Shown here: in pieces, positions 37,203 to 47,134 of the stretch
How positions within the stretch are numbered: position 1 is the stretch's first letter
Layout: every line of letters starts with the position of its first letter
Origin: Deltaproteobacteria bacterium
Lineage (GTDB): Bacteria > Myxococcota > Myxococcia > Myxococcales > 40CM-4-68-19
Assembly: GCA_025358085.1 (NCBI GenBank)
Contig: JANYKT010000140.1
Location: 62,001-126,000, forward strand
Reading direction: 5' to 3'
DNA: 64,000 nt
Notes under the pieces: model-generated
What the model saw: only the letters and a program-made list of their open reading frames with translations
Database searches by the model: none
What the model was told of the DNA's origin: nothing
Translations under genes and position numbers: made by a program

Positions 37203-38718
37203 GCGTCGTCCTGCTCTTGTGCGCCGTCGCAGCCTCGGGCGGCCTTGCGCGCATACAAGCCCAGGGCGAGCTGCGCTGGGCCGGCGACCTGCAGGGCGGC
37301 GAGCCGTATGTCTTTCGCGACCCGCGCGATCCGTCGAAATTGATTGGATTCGAGGTCGACCTCGCCAAGGCGCTCGCCGCCCGGTTGCAGGTCCGCCAGA
37401 AATTCATTCAGAACGACTGGGGCAATCTGGTTCCGTCGCTGGAGCGCGGCGACTTCGATATCATCCTGAATGGTCTGGAGGACACGCCGCAGACGCGAGG
37501 GCGTATTCTCTTGTCGCGTCCGTACTTCGCCTTTGCCGAGCAATTGGTGGTGCGACGTGGCGCTCCTTTGCGCTCGCTTTCGCAGCTCGACGGGCACCGG
37601 GTGGGGACGCTCTCATCATCGCTCGCGCAGCTGCTCTTGCGCGCGCACCCGCGCATTGAAATCGTTCTCTATGGCGGACAGGAAGAGCCTTATCGAGACC
37701 TCGAGTTGGGCCGCACCGACGCGGTGCTGCTCGATTCTGTGATCGCTGCCCGCTATGGCCTGACCAAGCCCGGCCTGGAGCTGGCCGATCCGGACGTGGC
37801 CCGCGGCACCTATGTCATCGGTCTGCGACGCGCCGACGAGGACCTGCGCGCTTCGATCGATTCCGCGCTCGCGGCACTGGAGACGAGCGGCGAACTCTCG
37901 GCCATCTATCAGCATTGGCGCTTGTCCCAGCCGGCCGCGACAGCGTCGTCTGCGGCAGCGTCGTCTGCGGCGGCGTCGTCTGCGGCGGCGTCGTCTGCGA
38001 CAGCGTCGTCTGCGACAGCTTCACCGGGGCCGGCCGGACCCTCGCCCGCGGTCTCCGATGACCCGCAGGCGCAGTTCGACCTTCCGCAAATACTTCTCTT
38101 CCTGCGCGGCGCCTGGGTGACGCTTTTGATCTCGACGCTCGCCATGGCGCTGGCGGTGCCGCTGGGCCTCGCGCTCGCGCTCGCGCGCACCTACGGCGGG
38201 CGGCCTCTGCGGCTCGCCGCGCATTGGTATGTCGAGCTGTTCCGCGGAACGCCGGTGCTGCTGCAGCTCTATCTCCTCTATTACGGCCTCGCGCCGGTCG
38301 TCCACCTGTCGGCGCTGTCCGCCGCCATCTGGGGCCTGGGCCTGAACTATGGCGCTTACGAAGCCGAGGTGCACCGCGCTGCCCTCGGCGCCATCCCCGT
38401 GGGACAGGGCGAGGCCGCCGCGGCGCTGGGGCTCTCGCGCGCGCAATCCCTGCGGCTGGTGTTGCTGCCGCAGGCCCTGCGCACGGCCCTGCCTGCGATG
38501 ACCAACGATTTGATTGCCTTGTTGAAGGACAGTTCGCTCGTCTCGGTGATTACGGTGGTTGAATTGACCAAGCAAATGACCATCACCGCCGTCGATGTTC
38601 GTTCCTGGGCGCTGCCCGGGCTTTTCTGCGGGCTTCTTTACTTTGCCATGAGCTATCCGCTGGGCCGGCTGGCGGCGAGGCTCGAGGCGCGACTCGAAGG
38701 CAAAGCCGAGCTGGCAAC

Positions 38719-38722
<4 letters not shown>
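37199..38722 (+). CDS. Amino acid ABC transporter: binding protein-permease fusion
   Basis: A 507-residue fusion. Residues 1-20 form a signal/anchor. Residues 25-245 are a family 3 solute-binding domain (GGEPYVFRDP, IGFEVDLAKALAARL, GDFDIILNGLEDTPQT). Residues 246-285 are an Ala/Ser linker of repeated ATASS/AAASS units. Residues 295-500 are a His/Glu/Gln-type permease with EAA loop region ALGLSRAQSLRLVLLPQALR. It imports a polar amino acid together with the next gene's ATPase. Such fusions tie the receptor to the channel. Start is TTG at 37199, overlapping the NCS1 stop by 4 nt. The stop overlaps the ATPase start by 4 nt. Confidence 0.9.
37938..38020 (+). repeat. 15-bp tandem repeat encoding the Ala/Ser linker
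   Basis: About five and a half copies of a 15-bp unit based on GCGTCGTCTGCGGCA (with GCGACA variants) encode ASSAA/ASSAT between the binding and permease domains. Being in frame, copy-number changes would only alter linker length. Confidence 0.85.
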
Positions 38723-39465
<743 letters not shown>

Positions 39466-40196
39466 GCACCCACTGTTGTCCAAAATGACCTGCGGACTAC
39501 AAGAGCTGGTCCTGAAGGACTCGTCCCGGGACGAGCTGCACCTGCCATGCGAACGGCCTGCGCCTCATCGGCTGCTCAGAGCCGGAACGGCTCTCCGTGA
39601 GGGCCGGTCCGCTTGCGCGTGTCCCCTCGGATAACAAACGGCGTCGAAGTCGGCAGCTTCCACCTCGGACAGCTTGCCGGTCGCCACGAGCACAGCCTGC
39701 GCAGCAGTGTCCGCATTGAAACGCCCAGTGGCGGCGCTCTGCGCATCCGGCTCGTCGCTTTTCCGATCGAGCGGTGGATTGGCCGCCCTGCGGCGAGACC
39801 TCGGTAACGTTGGCGCCGGCATCGTTCAGCGTTTAGGAAGTTACGATGCTGCTAGAGCCAAAAGCAGATTTTCTTGCAAGTGGTGCCGAGCTGGTCGTGC
39901 GAGGTCAGTATTCATATGGTCACGTCAATCTCGTGGTGGGTGGCGATTCAGTCTTGAAAGAATTGGATGACGAGCTTTCCAAAAGTGTTTTCCTCCAGCA
40001 GGCCGCTAGAATCGTATGCGCGAGACGATTTGCCGCGCAATATTTCCGGGTTCGCAGGACAGCTCGCCATTGTCGTTGCCGAATATTCAACACTCCGGCA
40101 CCTCTCAGGCGAAGGTGGTCTGCTGGCCACTCGATCCTGGGTTGCGCAAGCCGCATGACCAGCCGCCTAAGACTTTAGTTAGCCCAAGGAGATCCG
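39466..40196. other. Gap of about 730 bp before katG, mostly without intact genes
   Basis: Apart from the DJ-1/PfpI relic on the minus strand, I recognise nothing here. The part from about 39850 to 40190 is visibly richer in A/T than its surroundings and contains short overlapping open frames of 60-110 codons with no recognisable domain. One of these may be another decayed gene. The katG promoter should lie in the last 100 bp, but no boxes could be assigned with confidence. Confidence 0.4.
39612..39785 (-). pseudogene. Remnant of a DJ-1/PfpI family protein (Hsp31-like)
   Basis: The minus strand reads PPLDRKSDEPDAQSAATGRF, then ADTAAQAVLVATGKLSEV and AADFDAVCYPRGH. This matches the region before the nucleophile elbow of class I glutamine amidotransferase-like glyoxalases (consensus ...DYDAVFYPGGHGP...). 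The Gly of the YPGGH motif is replaced by Arg. The following sequence, including the catalytic Cys, is gone. It is about 55 codons long with no start signal, so it is a relic. Confidence 0.6.
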
Positions 40197-42518
40197 ATGA
40201 AAGATCCGACTCAAGATAAAACTTTTACCGACACTTACAAGATGGCTGGCAAATGTCCTTTCGGCGGCGACCGGATCGGCGGCGCGTTCGGCACGCCTCC
40301 AACGCTCGAGAACTGGTATCCCAATCGCCTGAGAGTAGAGTTGCTTCATCAAAACGGCCTGCAGGCCGACCCGCTGGGCCCGGAGTTCGACTACGCCGCC
40401 GAGTTCAAAAAACTCGACTTCGAAGCCCTCAAACGCGACATCAAACAGTTTCTAACGAGCTCGGTCGCGTGGTGGCCATCCGACTACCAGAACTACGGCC
40501 CGCAGATGGTCCGGATGGCGTGGCACGCAGCGGGGACCTACCGCATCGCAGATGGGCGAGGCGGTGCCGGCACGGCGATGCAGCGCTTCGCGCCAATCAG
40601 TAGCTGGTGGGACAACGGCAATACCGACAAGTCACGCCGCCTTCTGCAGCCGATCAAGCACAAGTACGGAAATGGCCTGTCCTGGGGCGATCTGATGATC
40701 CTGACGGGCAATTGCGCGCTGGAAATCATGGGCTTCCCGACCTACGGCTTTGGTGGAGGCCGACTCGACGCCTGGGAAGCAGACAATGCAACTTATTGGG
40801 GTCCGGAAATCTGGGATCCGAACCATGTCGACAGCTACGACAGCATGGTCACCCGCGACAAGCGCTGGCGCGGCAAGAATGCTGATGCCGATTACGACCT
40901 TGAAAATCCGCTTGCGGCCTCGCACCAGGCGCTCATCTACGTCAATCCGGAAGGCCCTTACTCCAATGGCGATCCTCTAGGGTCGGCACGCGATATCAGA
41001 ATCACCTTCACGCGTATGGCGATGAATGACGAAGAGACGGTGGCCCTGATCGCCGGCGGCCACGCATTCGGCAAAAGCCATGGGATGGTGCCGTCGAAAA
41101 AGATCGGCCCGCCGCCCGAAATCTCACCCATTGAAGCGATGGGACTCGGCTGGCACAACCCGCAGGGACCGGGTTTCGCGCAGGACACAATGACCAACGG
41201 GATCGAGGGCAGCTGGACGCAGAACCCGACCCAATGGGACAACAGCTACCTCGAAAACCTGTTCAAATTCGAATGGGAGCAGACCAGGAGTCCGGCCGGC
41301 GCGTTGCAGTGGAAACCGACCGACCCGAGCGCGCCCAAGACCCCCGACGCACACATCAAAAACCAGCTGAATCCTTTGATGATGATGACCAGCGATCTCG
41401 CGCTCAAGGTTGACCCCGAGTATCGGAAGGTCTGCGAAAAGTTCCTGAAGGACTTCGATGCCTTCACCCAGGCTTTTTCCAAGGCCTGGTACAAACTGAC
41501 CCACCGCGACATGGGTCCCAGGCATCGCTACCTGGGCCCGGAAGTAAAAATCGAGGACGGGCTGTTATGGCAGGATCCACTACCTGAGCGCGGCCATGAG
41601 TTGGTCGGCGAGGCAGAAGTCGCCGCGCTGAAATTGGCGATCATGAAGACCGGGCTTTCGGTTTCCGATTTGGCCTTCACCGCTTTTTCCGCGGCTGCGA
41701 CTTATCGCGACAGCGACAAGCGTGGCGGGGCCAACGGTGGCCGCCTGGCGCTCTCACCCCAGAAGGATTGGGCGGTCAATCGCCGCGCCGCGCCCGTGAT
41801 CGAAAAGTTGCGCGGCGTGATGGCGGAGTTCAACGGCAAACGGGCCGCCGGCAAGAAAATCTCGTTGGCCGATCTGATCGTGCTGGGCGGTTGCGCTGCC
41901 GTCGAGAAGGCCGCAAGAGATGCGGGGGTCGAAGCCGGCGTTCCTTTCACCCCGGGTCGTGTGGATACGACGCAGACACTCACCGATATTGAAATGACCG
42001 AATGGCTGAAGCCGGTTGTGGATGGCTTCCGTAATTATGTGGATGGTAACTTCAAGCAGCTTTCGCAAGGCGTCGCGCCCGAGGAGTTCTTTCTCGATAA
42101 AGCAAACCTGCTGACGTTGACCGCTCCGGAGTGGACTGTCTTGACGGGAGGCCTGCGCGTTCTGAACGTAAATCATGATGGATCGGCCATGGGCGTCTTC
42201 ACCAATAGAATTGGCGTTTTAACCAACGACTTTTTCGTGAATCTGACCGACACCGACCTGGTGTGGGAAAAGACTGATGCAGAGGCAATGCGCTTCGCCC
42301 TCAAGGACCGTGAAACCGGCACAACAAAGTTCACAGCGACACGCAACGATCTGGTTTTCGGGTCGAACTCGCAATTGCGTTCCATCGCGGATGTCTACGC
42401 CGGCAGCGATGGCCACCAGCGCTTCGTCAAAGACTTCATCAAAGCCTGGGACAAAGTGATGATGCTCGACCGTTACGACGTCAAGGGGCACAAGCGCTAC
42501 GGGGCTTTGGCTGCCTGA
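40197..42518 (+). CDS. katG: Bifunctional catalase-peroxidase
   Basis: A 773-residue heme enzyme that removes H2O2 by catalase and peroxidase reactions. Distal Arg106-Trp109-His110 are in [13 protein letters not shown]. Tyr248 ([10 protein letters not shown]) and Met274 ([10 protein letters not shown]) complete the Met-Tyr-Trp cross-link of catalase activity with the same spacing as mycobacterial KatG. The proximal His289 lies in [12 protein letters not shown]. The C-terminal duplicated domain is complete. The strong ribosome-binding site AAGGAGAT fixes the ATG. Codon use is less G/C-extreme than in neighbouring genes, and both flanks contain gene relics, which suggests later acquisition. No signal peptide is seen, so it is cytoplasmic. 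Confidence 0.98.
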   Translation: MKDPTQDKTFTDTYKMAGKCPFGGDRIGGAFGTPPTLENWYPNRLRVELLHQNGLQADPLGPEFDYAAEFKKLDFEALKRDIKQFLTSSVAWWPSDYQNYGPQMVRMAWHAAGTYRIADGRGGAGTAMQRFAPISSWWDNGNTDKSRRLLQPIKHKYGNGLSWGDLMILTGNCALEIMGFPTYGFGGGRLDAWEADNATYWGPEIWDPNHVDSYDSMVTRDKRWRGKNADADYDLENPLAASHQALIYVNPEGPYSNGDPLGSARDIRITFTRMAMNDEETVALIAGGHAFGKSHGMVPSKKIGPPPEISPIEAMGLGWHNPQGPGFAQDTMTNGIEGSWTQNPTQWDNSYLENLFKFEWEQTRSPAGALQWKPTDPSAPKTPDAHIKNQLNPLMMMTSDLALKVDPEYRKVCEKFLKDFDAFTQAFSKAWYKLTHRDMGPRHRYLGPEVKIEDGLLWQDPLPERGHELVGEAEVAALKLAIMKTGLSVSDLAFTAFSAAATYRDSDKRGGANGGRLALSPQKDWAVNRRAAPVIEKLRGVMAEFNGKRAAGKKISLADLIVLGGCAAVEKAARDAGVEAGVPFTPGRVDTTQTLTDIEMTEWLKPVVDGFRNYVDGNFKQLSQGVAPEEFFLDKANLLTLTAPEWTVLTGGLRVLNVNHDGSAMGVFTNRIGVLTNDFFVNLTDTDLVWEKTDAEAMRFALKDRETGTTKFTATRNDLVFGSNSQLRSIADVYAGSDGHQRFVKDFIKAWDKVMMLDRYDVKGHKRYGALAA

Positions 42519-42534
42519 ACGAACCTGCTTCGAA

Positions 42535-42901
42535 CGAATGGGCGCGTTCGCCGCACCCGACGACGAGCCATCCGGGATGCGCCCGGCCGCCCGATCAAAG
42601 ACGTTTTTTGGCGTTCCGTAGTCTGGATTGATGCCGAGGCCCGAGAGGGCGAACTCGACGAGGTTCTCCCTGCGGGTCCTGGATGGCCGCAAGCGACTGC
42701 TCGACGAGGTGCCGGTTGGTGTCTTCCGGCTGGCGAGAAAGTCGCGAAAGCTCGATGCGTGTCATCCTGGCGAGCTCGTTCCCGGACGCGCTTTCTGCGC
42801 GCGCGGACCCGAGACGGTCGAGCGCTGCGCTGGCAAGTGCAACAGCGCCCGCGCGGGCGGAGTTGCGCAAGAAGTCTCGGCGATATTGATCCAGAGTTCA
42901 T
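42535..42901 (-). pseudogene. Remnant of a Tat-exported amidase (amidase signature family)
   Basis: After ATG 42901 (preceded by GGAGG) removal of one G at 42891-42892 gives MNSDQYRRDFLRNSARAGAV, a clear twin-arginine signal; as written the frame is broken. It goes on through ARMTRIELSRL. After another shift, near 42670, the other frame gives VEFALSGLGINPDYGTPKN and FDRAAGRIPDGSSSGAA, the amidase signature (consensus GGSSSG) with one Gly changed to Asp. About 80-100 codons between the two parts and everything after the signature are missing. It has at least two frameshifts and two deletions. Confidence 0.75.
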
Positions 42902-42922
42902 CCCTCCTGGCACAAGCGCGTT

Positions 42923-44050
42923 TCATTGCGAGAAGTCTCGCAGGCGCAAAACCGCGTCGGCGTCGAGGCGCTGGAGGAGCGCGACTACCAGCGCGACCGT
43001 CTGGTCGAAGTCCTGCCGGTTGATGAGGCCGTTGTGCGAGTGGGTGAAGCGCACCGGCACGACGATGTTGATGGTCGGCACGCCGCCGTTCGACTTCTGC
43101 ATCTCCGCCGAGTCGTCGCCGTAGCCCTGCACCAGGTCGACCTGCAGCGGGATCTTCTTGTCCGCCGCCGTCTGCCGCACCAGCTCCACCAGCTTGCGGT
43201 TGGGCAGCGCGCTCGAGTCGTAGAGGAAGATGGCCGGGCCGGCCCCGAGCACCTCCTGCGCCTCCTCGGGGTGATTGCCGGGAGCGTCCTTGACGACCCC
43301 GCCCTCGATGGCGATGCCGACCTCCGGCTTCACCAACTCGCTCGAGGTGTGGGCGCCGCGCAGACCGATCTCCTCCTGCACGGTAGCGGCGTAGAAGAGC
43401 TGGTTTTGGTGCCGCCCGCCCCGCAGGCGCTTCATCACCTCGACCAGCACCGCGCAGCCGACCCGGTCGTCCCAGGCCTTGCCGAGGTAGTTCTGGGTGT
43501 TGTTCATCACCGCGAAGGGCGCGTCGGGCGCGACCGGATCGCCCGGCGCAATGCCCAGCGCCAGGACTTCCGCCGCGCTCTTCGCGCCCACGTCGAGAAA
43601 GACCGACTCGCGCGGATACGCCTTGGTCCGCTCTTCGGTCGGCACGAGGTGGATGTCGCGGATGCCGGTGATGGCCCGCACGGGCCCTTTGCTGCCGAGG
43701 ATGGTCCAACGCTGGTCGAGGAGCGCCTGGTCGAGCCAGCCGCCCAGCATCTGCATGGTCAGCCAGCCTTCGGGGGTGACCCGGCGGACGATGCCGCCGA
43801 GCTCGTCCATGTGCGCGTCCACCATGATGCGAGGCCCGGCGCTGCCCTGGACGGCGATCACCGAGCCGAGCCCGTCGTACGACAGCTTGTCCGAGAGCGG
43901 CTTCATCCGCTCGACCATGATCTTGCGCACCGGCTCCTCGAAGCCCGAGGGGCCGTGGGCATCGGCGAGCTGCTGCAGGAGCTGCTGGGTGTCGTCAGCG
44001 CGCGCCGCGCCGGCGAGGAGGATGGCCGCGAAGAAGGTCCGTTTGAGCAT
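42923..44050 (-). CDS. Exported M42-family metallopeptidase
   Basis: A 375-residue zinc aminopeptidase-like protein with a signal peptide (MLKRTFFAAILLAGAARA). Metal and catalytic residues of M42/M20 enzymes are visible. They are His and Asp in MVDAHMDELGG, bridging Asp in KAWDDRVGC, catalytic Glu pair in TVQEEIGLRG, a further ligand in IAIEGGV and His in RFTHSHNGLI. M42 enzymes (glutamyl aminopeptidase, TET, endoglucanase-annotated FrvX) are normally cytoplasmic dodecamers, so an exported form is notable. It is flanked by an amidase relic and a TolB-like relic and has no operon partner. Confidence 0.9.
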   Translation of the reverse strand: MLKRTFFAAILLAGAARADDTQQLLQQLADAHGPSGFEEPVRKIMVERMKPLSDKLSYDGLGSVIAVQGSAGPRIMVDAHMDELGGIVRRVTPEGWLTMQMLGGWLDQALLDQRWTILGSKGPVRAITGIRDIHLVPTEERTKAYPRESVFLDVGAKSAAEVLALGIAPGDPVAPDAPFAVMNNTQNYLGKAWDDRVGCAVLVEVMKRLRGGRHQNQLFYAATVQEEIGLRGAHTSSELVKPEVGIAIEGGVVKDAPGNHPEEAQEVLGAGPAIFLYDSSALPNRKLVELVRQTAADKKIPLQVDLVQGYGDDSAEMQKSNGGVPTINIVVPVRFTHSHNGLINRQDFDQTVALVVALLQRLDADAVLRLRDFSQ

Positions 44051-44129
44051 GTATGCCTTGTACCACCGGAGCAGCGGAGCGGATCCAGCCGTCTAGAGCC
44101 CGAGCTGCGCCCTGGGCGTTGCGGTTCAT

Positions 44130-44410
44130 GCCGACGTCGATGACGGTCGCGCCCGGCTTCACCGAGGAGTTGCTCAACGTCCTCACGCAGGTGAACGGAC
44201 TCGACGTCGCCGGCCGAACGTCATCGTTCGCATTCAAGGGAAAGAACGAGGACTCGGGCAGCATCGCGCAGAAGCTCCACGTCGCGACGTTGCTGGAGGG
44301 AGCTTACGTAAGGCCGGCAACCGGCCTCGGATCACCACCCAGTTGATGATCGACGGCGCTGATCGGGTACTCGCGTGGTCGACAGCCATCGGATCGGGTT
44401 TCGGCCACCG
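44130..44410 (+). pseudogene. Remnant of a TolB-like/FlgO-type domain of a signalling protein
   Basis: One frame reads FTEELLNVLTQVNGLDVAGR, then TSSFAFKGKNEDSGSIAQKL and VATLLEG. This is the region N-terminal to TPR repeats in adenylate-cyclase- or kinase-linked TPR proteins. Near 44299 one base is lost (GGAAGC to GGAGC), and the next frame goes on RKAGNRPRITTQLMIDGADR before reaching a stop. Both ends are missing, so it is a fragment of a larger gene. Confidence 0.7.
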
Positions 44411-44481
44411 ACAACATCACTAAAGCGGGCAATTCCCGATAAAGCGGGCGAGCCTGAGTGCCGTCCTTGACTGCAATTGAA

Positions 44482-44500
44482 CGCCGGCAACTTGCCGGCG
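44482..44500. terminator. Near-perfect palindrome downstream of the SGNH hydrolase gene
   Basis: CGCCGGCAA and TTGCCGGCG (44482-44490 and 44492-44500) flank a single base about 70 bp past the stop of the minus-strand hydrolase gene. It is GC-rich and terminator-like, but the one-base centre and lack of T-run make a protein-binding palindrome equally possible. Confidence 0.35.
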
Positions 44501-44568
44501 AGGCCTTCACTCAGTAGCTCGCCCTTGTCGCACTGGAGACGAAGCTGACGGCTCCTCTCGGGGACCGG

Positions 44569-45864
44569 TCAGTGGAAGAACGACAGGTCGAACGCGTTCG
44601 CCATCGCGATGAATCCCGGGCGGCTCGGGTGCAGGTGGTCGCCCACTCCCCCGGTCGTGCTCTGCAAGTTGAACTGAGGCAGCAGGAAGCCAGGGGCGGC
44701 GGGGTCGCGGGTCGCGGCGTCGAAATCGACGACGCCGTCGAACGAGCCGCCGTAGCGGATGAACTCGTTGACGATTTTTCGCTCCGTGTTCGTCGTCGTG
44801 GTCCCGTAGCCCCCGAAGGCCGTGCCCTCGCTTGGCGTGAGCGTCGCTCCGATAATTTTCAGGCCGCGGGCATGAACCCGATCGATGACCGTCCGCATCC
44901 CGCCGATGACAGTTGCGGCGCTCGCATCGGCGCCGCCGATGTCGTTGATCCCCTCGAGCCAGACCACCGTCGTCACCCCGGCCTGATCGAACACGTCGCG
45001 CTGAAGCCGGATGCCGGCGCGCTCGCCGTCGCAGAGCGTGCACCCCGGTGCAGGCCGCACAGCGATGACCATGTTCCCACCGATTGCCTCGTTCACCACT
45101 GAGAATCTCGAGCCGAAGTCCGCCTTCAGCCGGCGATCGAGGAAGTTCGCCCAGCGATCTTCGCCATTGGGGGTGGAGAAGAACCCGTCGGTGATCGAAT
45201 CGCCGAAGGCCACGATTACCTTGGTGTCGGAGTCCGCGCGCACCTCGACTCCGTCCAGCCAGAACCACGAGGTGGTCGAGTTCGCGTACACATCGCCGGC
45301 CTCCTTGGCGGTCTGATCGCCGACGCCGGGGAACGAAAGGTACGACGTCGTAAAGGCGGCCGCGTGCCAGGTAATGGGTCCGGTCGTCCCGGGTGCGTAG
45401 AGGCTGACTGCGAGCGCCTGTGCGCCGCCACCCTCGTGATCCGTCTCGAGATGGACGGGATCGCTGAACACCTCGGTGCCGACCGAAATGGTCACCTCTC
45501 TGCGACCGCCGAAGGTCAGCTCGCGGTTCGTTCCTGGAACCAGGTTGGAGCCGCTCTCCTGCACGCCGATGAACGCGTGGCCGATGGTGACCGGTGTGGT
45601 CCCAAAGTTGTTGGAGAGCCGGATGCGCCACTTCTCGCCCCAGACGCTCGGGTGGACGATGAGGCGGAAGGACTGCTCGTGCGCGACGTCGTTGGGAAGA
45701 GCGTACTTGAGGAGCGGCTGCCCGACTGCGTAACCGATCGGGTACGGCCCTTGAGGCGGGGTGCTCCAGGTCGCGACCCACTTGCCACCCGAATCGGCGA
45801 GTGCCGCGGCCGAAACGAGCAATGCGGCGAAGAACGCGATCGTACGATTATTTCGTTGGTCCAT
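44569..45864 (-). CDS. Exported SGNH/GDSL hydrolase
   Basis: An exported esterase-type hydrolase of about 431 residues, with signal peptide MDQRNNRTIAFFAALLVSAA. A jelly-roll-like N-terminal half (WVATWSTPPQGPYP; RLSNNFGTTPVTIGHAF) precedes the catalytic half. Its block I nucleophile is Ser in VIVAFGDSITDGFFS, block II Gly in NEAIGGNM, block III Asn in LEGINDIGG, and block V DHLHPSRPGF supplies Asp and His. The family removes acyl groups from polysaccharides or lipids. The ATG at 45864 is preferred to the GTG at 45876. A run of exported hydrolases follows on this stretch of chromosome. Confidence 0.92.
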   Translation of the reverse strand: MDQRNNRTIAFFAALLVSAAALADSGGKWVATWSTPPQGPYPIGYAVGQPLLKYALPNDVAHEQSFRLIVHPSVWGEKWRIRLSNNFGTTPVTIGHAFIGVQESGSNLVPGTNRELTFGGRREVTISVGTEVFSDPVHLETDHEGGGAQALAVSLYAPGTTGPITWHAAAFTTSYLSFPGVGDQTAKEAGDVYANSTTSWFWLDGVEVRADSDTKVIVAFGDSITDGFFSTPNGEDRWANFLDRRLKADFGSRFSVVNEAIGGNMVIAVRPAPGCTLCDGERAGIRLQRDVFDQAGVTTVVWLEGINDIGGADASAATVIGGMRTVIDRVHARGLKIIGATLTPSEGTAFGGYGTTTTNTERKIVNEFIRYGGSFDGVVDFDAATRDPAAPGFLLPQFNLQSTTGGVGDHLHPSRPGFIAMANAFDLSFFH

Positions 45865-45876
45865 GGTTTGCCCCAC

Positions 45877-46476
45877 ATTTTCGATTTTGCAGAAAGAGGT
45901 GCTTGCAAATCACATCGACTCGTTCGTTCGAACGGCCCCCCTTTCTGGCGTATGCGCGGTCTGCCCAGCTGCTGGGACTTCTCTGCTTGTCGCTTGCCCG
46001 CGCAGCGCCGGTACGCTCATGGGCTGCATCCGGGCGCGGGCCCAGCATGCGCGCGCACCGTGGGCGTGGACGATCCGGAAATCAAGACGCGACGTGTCGC
46101 GGCGCGGACCACCGCGGCGGCGCCCGAGGGCAGGTGACCGGTCGGAACCGGTTGGGGTGCAGCATTGGTGGTCCGCAATCAGAGAGGCCACGCAGGCAAT
46201 CAACTTCCTTTCCGTCGGAATGTGCAGGAACTCATATCGTCCCGGCCGAGAGTGCCGGCAGCAAGAGAGACGCCGGGCTCCATGCCGAAGGGTCCGCCGG
46301 TATGGAGAATCAGGACGCGCGGGAGCACGCAGGCACCGCGGAATCAGTGGACACCGGCCTGCGGCCGTCCCTGCGCGGCCGGTGCCTGGCACGGCCGCGG
46401 ACCGGTCTGCTACGCTGCGCCCGGTGGCCGGTTTTCATGCTGGTGACGTTGCAATTTTCTTATTGAGGTATCGCTG
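45877..46476. other. Intergenic region of about 600 bp
   Basis: Between the divergent SGNH hydrolase and Pr6Pr genes I find no recognisable gene. Open frames exist on both strands but show no domain. It includes a CGTTCGTTCGAACG near-palindrome at about 45929-45942, close enough to the hydrolase start to be an operator. Decayed coding sequence beyond recognition is possible. Confidence 0.4.
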
Positions 46477-47118
46477 ATGCACACTCGAAACCGGCAATTG
46501 CACTGGTATGCGGCCGGCGCCGCAATCCTCGGATGGTCGGCGCTCGTCGTCCAGCTTTACATTATTTGTGCGTTGCGCTTGTCTACCGGGGCGAGCCTGG
46601 TTGGCGGCTTGTTCAACTTCATCAGCTTTTTTACGATTTTGACCAACCTGCTGGTCGCGTTGGCGCTGACCCTGTCGTTGCCGCGTACGGGATCGGGTCC
46701 GGCACCCTTCTTTTCCCGGCCCGCCGTGAGTACCGGGATCGCCGCTAGCATTGCCTTGGTCGGCATCACGTACAGCCTGCTGTTGCGGCAGCTTTGGCAG
46801 CCGCAAGGTTTGCAACTGCTGGCCGATATGCTGTTGCATGACGTGATGCCGGTCGTCTATTTATTCTATTGGTGGCGCTTCGTACCCAGGAGCGCGTTGC
46901 GATGGCGGCTGATCGCTGCCTGGGCACTCTATCCGGCGCTATACCTGCTGTATGCACTGGTGCGGGGGAAACTGTTCGGACTGTACCCCTATCCGTTCAT
47001 CGATGCCGCTCAACTGGGCTATGCGCAGGTGATGCTGAATTCGGCCGGTATGCTGACCGGCTTCATCGCCATCGCCGCGCTGCTGATCGGCCTGGACCGG
47101 CTAAAGCGGCCAAGCTGA
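46477..47118 (+). CDS. Pr6Pr family membrane protein
   Basis: A 213-residue protein with six hydrophobic segments. It has the family features FFTILTNLLVA after the second helix, a central helix ADMLLHDVMPVVYLFYW with conserved His, and LYPYPFIDAAQLGY before the last helix. The Pr6Pr group is related to the FAR-17a/AIG1 proteins, some of which hydrolyse fatty acid esters of hydroxy fatty acids using a Thr/His pair. Activity of bacterial members is not established. A TGAGG before the start supports the ATG. It is convergent with the large alpha/beta hydrolase gene. Confidence 0.85.
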   Translation: MHTRNRQLHWYAAGAAILGWSALVVQLYIICALRLSTGASLVGGLFNFISFFTILTNLLVALALTLSLPRTGSGPAPFFSRPAVSTGIAASIALVGITYSLLLRQLWQPQGLQLLADMLLHDVMPVVYLFYWWRFVPRSALRWRLIAAWALYPALYLLYALVRGKLFGLYPYPFIDAAQLGYAQVMLNSAGMLTGFIAIAALLIGLDRLKRPS

Positions 47119-47134
47119 TAGGTTGCGATCTCCT

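Noticed and set aside
39846-40178. 110-codon open frame upstream of katG
   Set aside because: It is AT-richer and has a start, but no domain is recognisable and overlapping frames look equally plausible. It could be a further decayed gene; no product is claimed.
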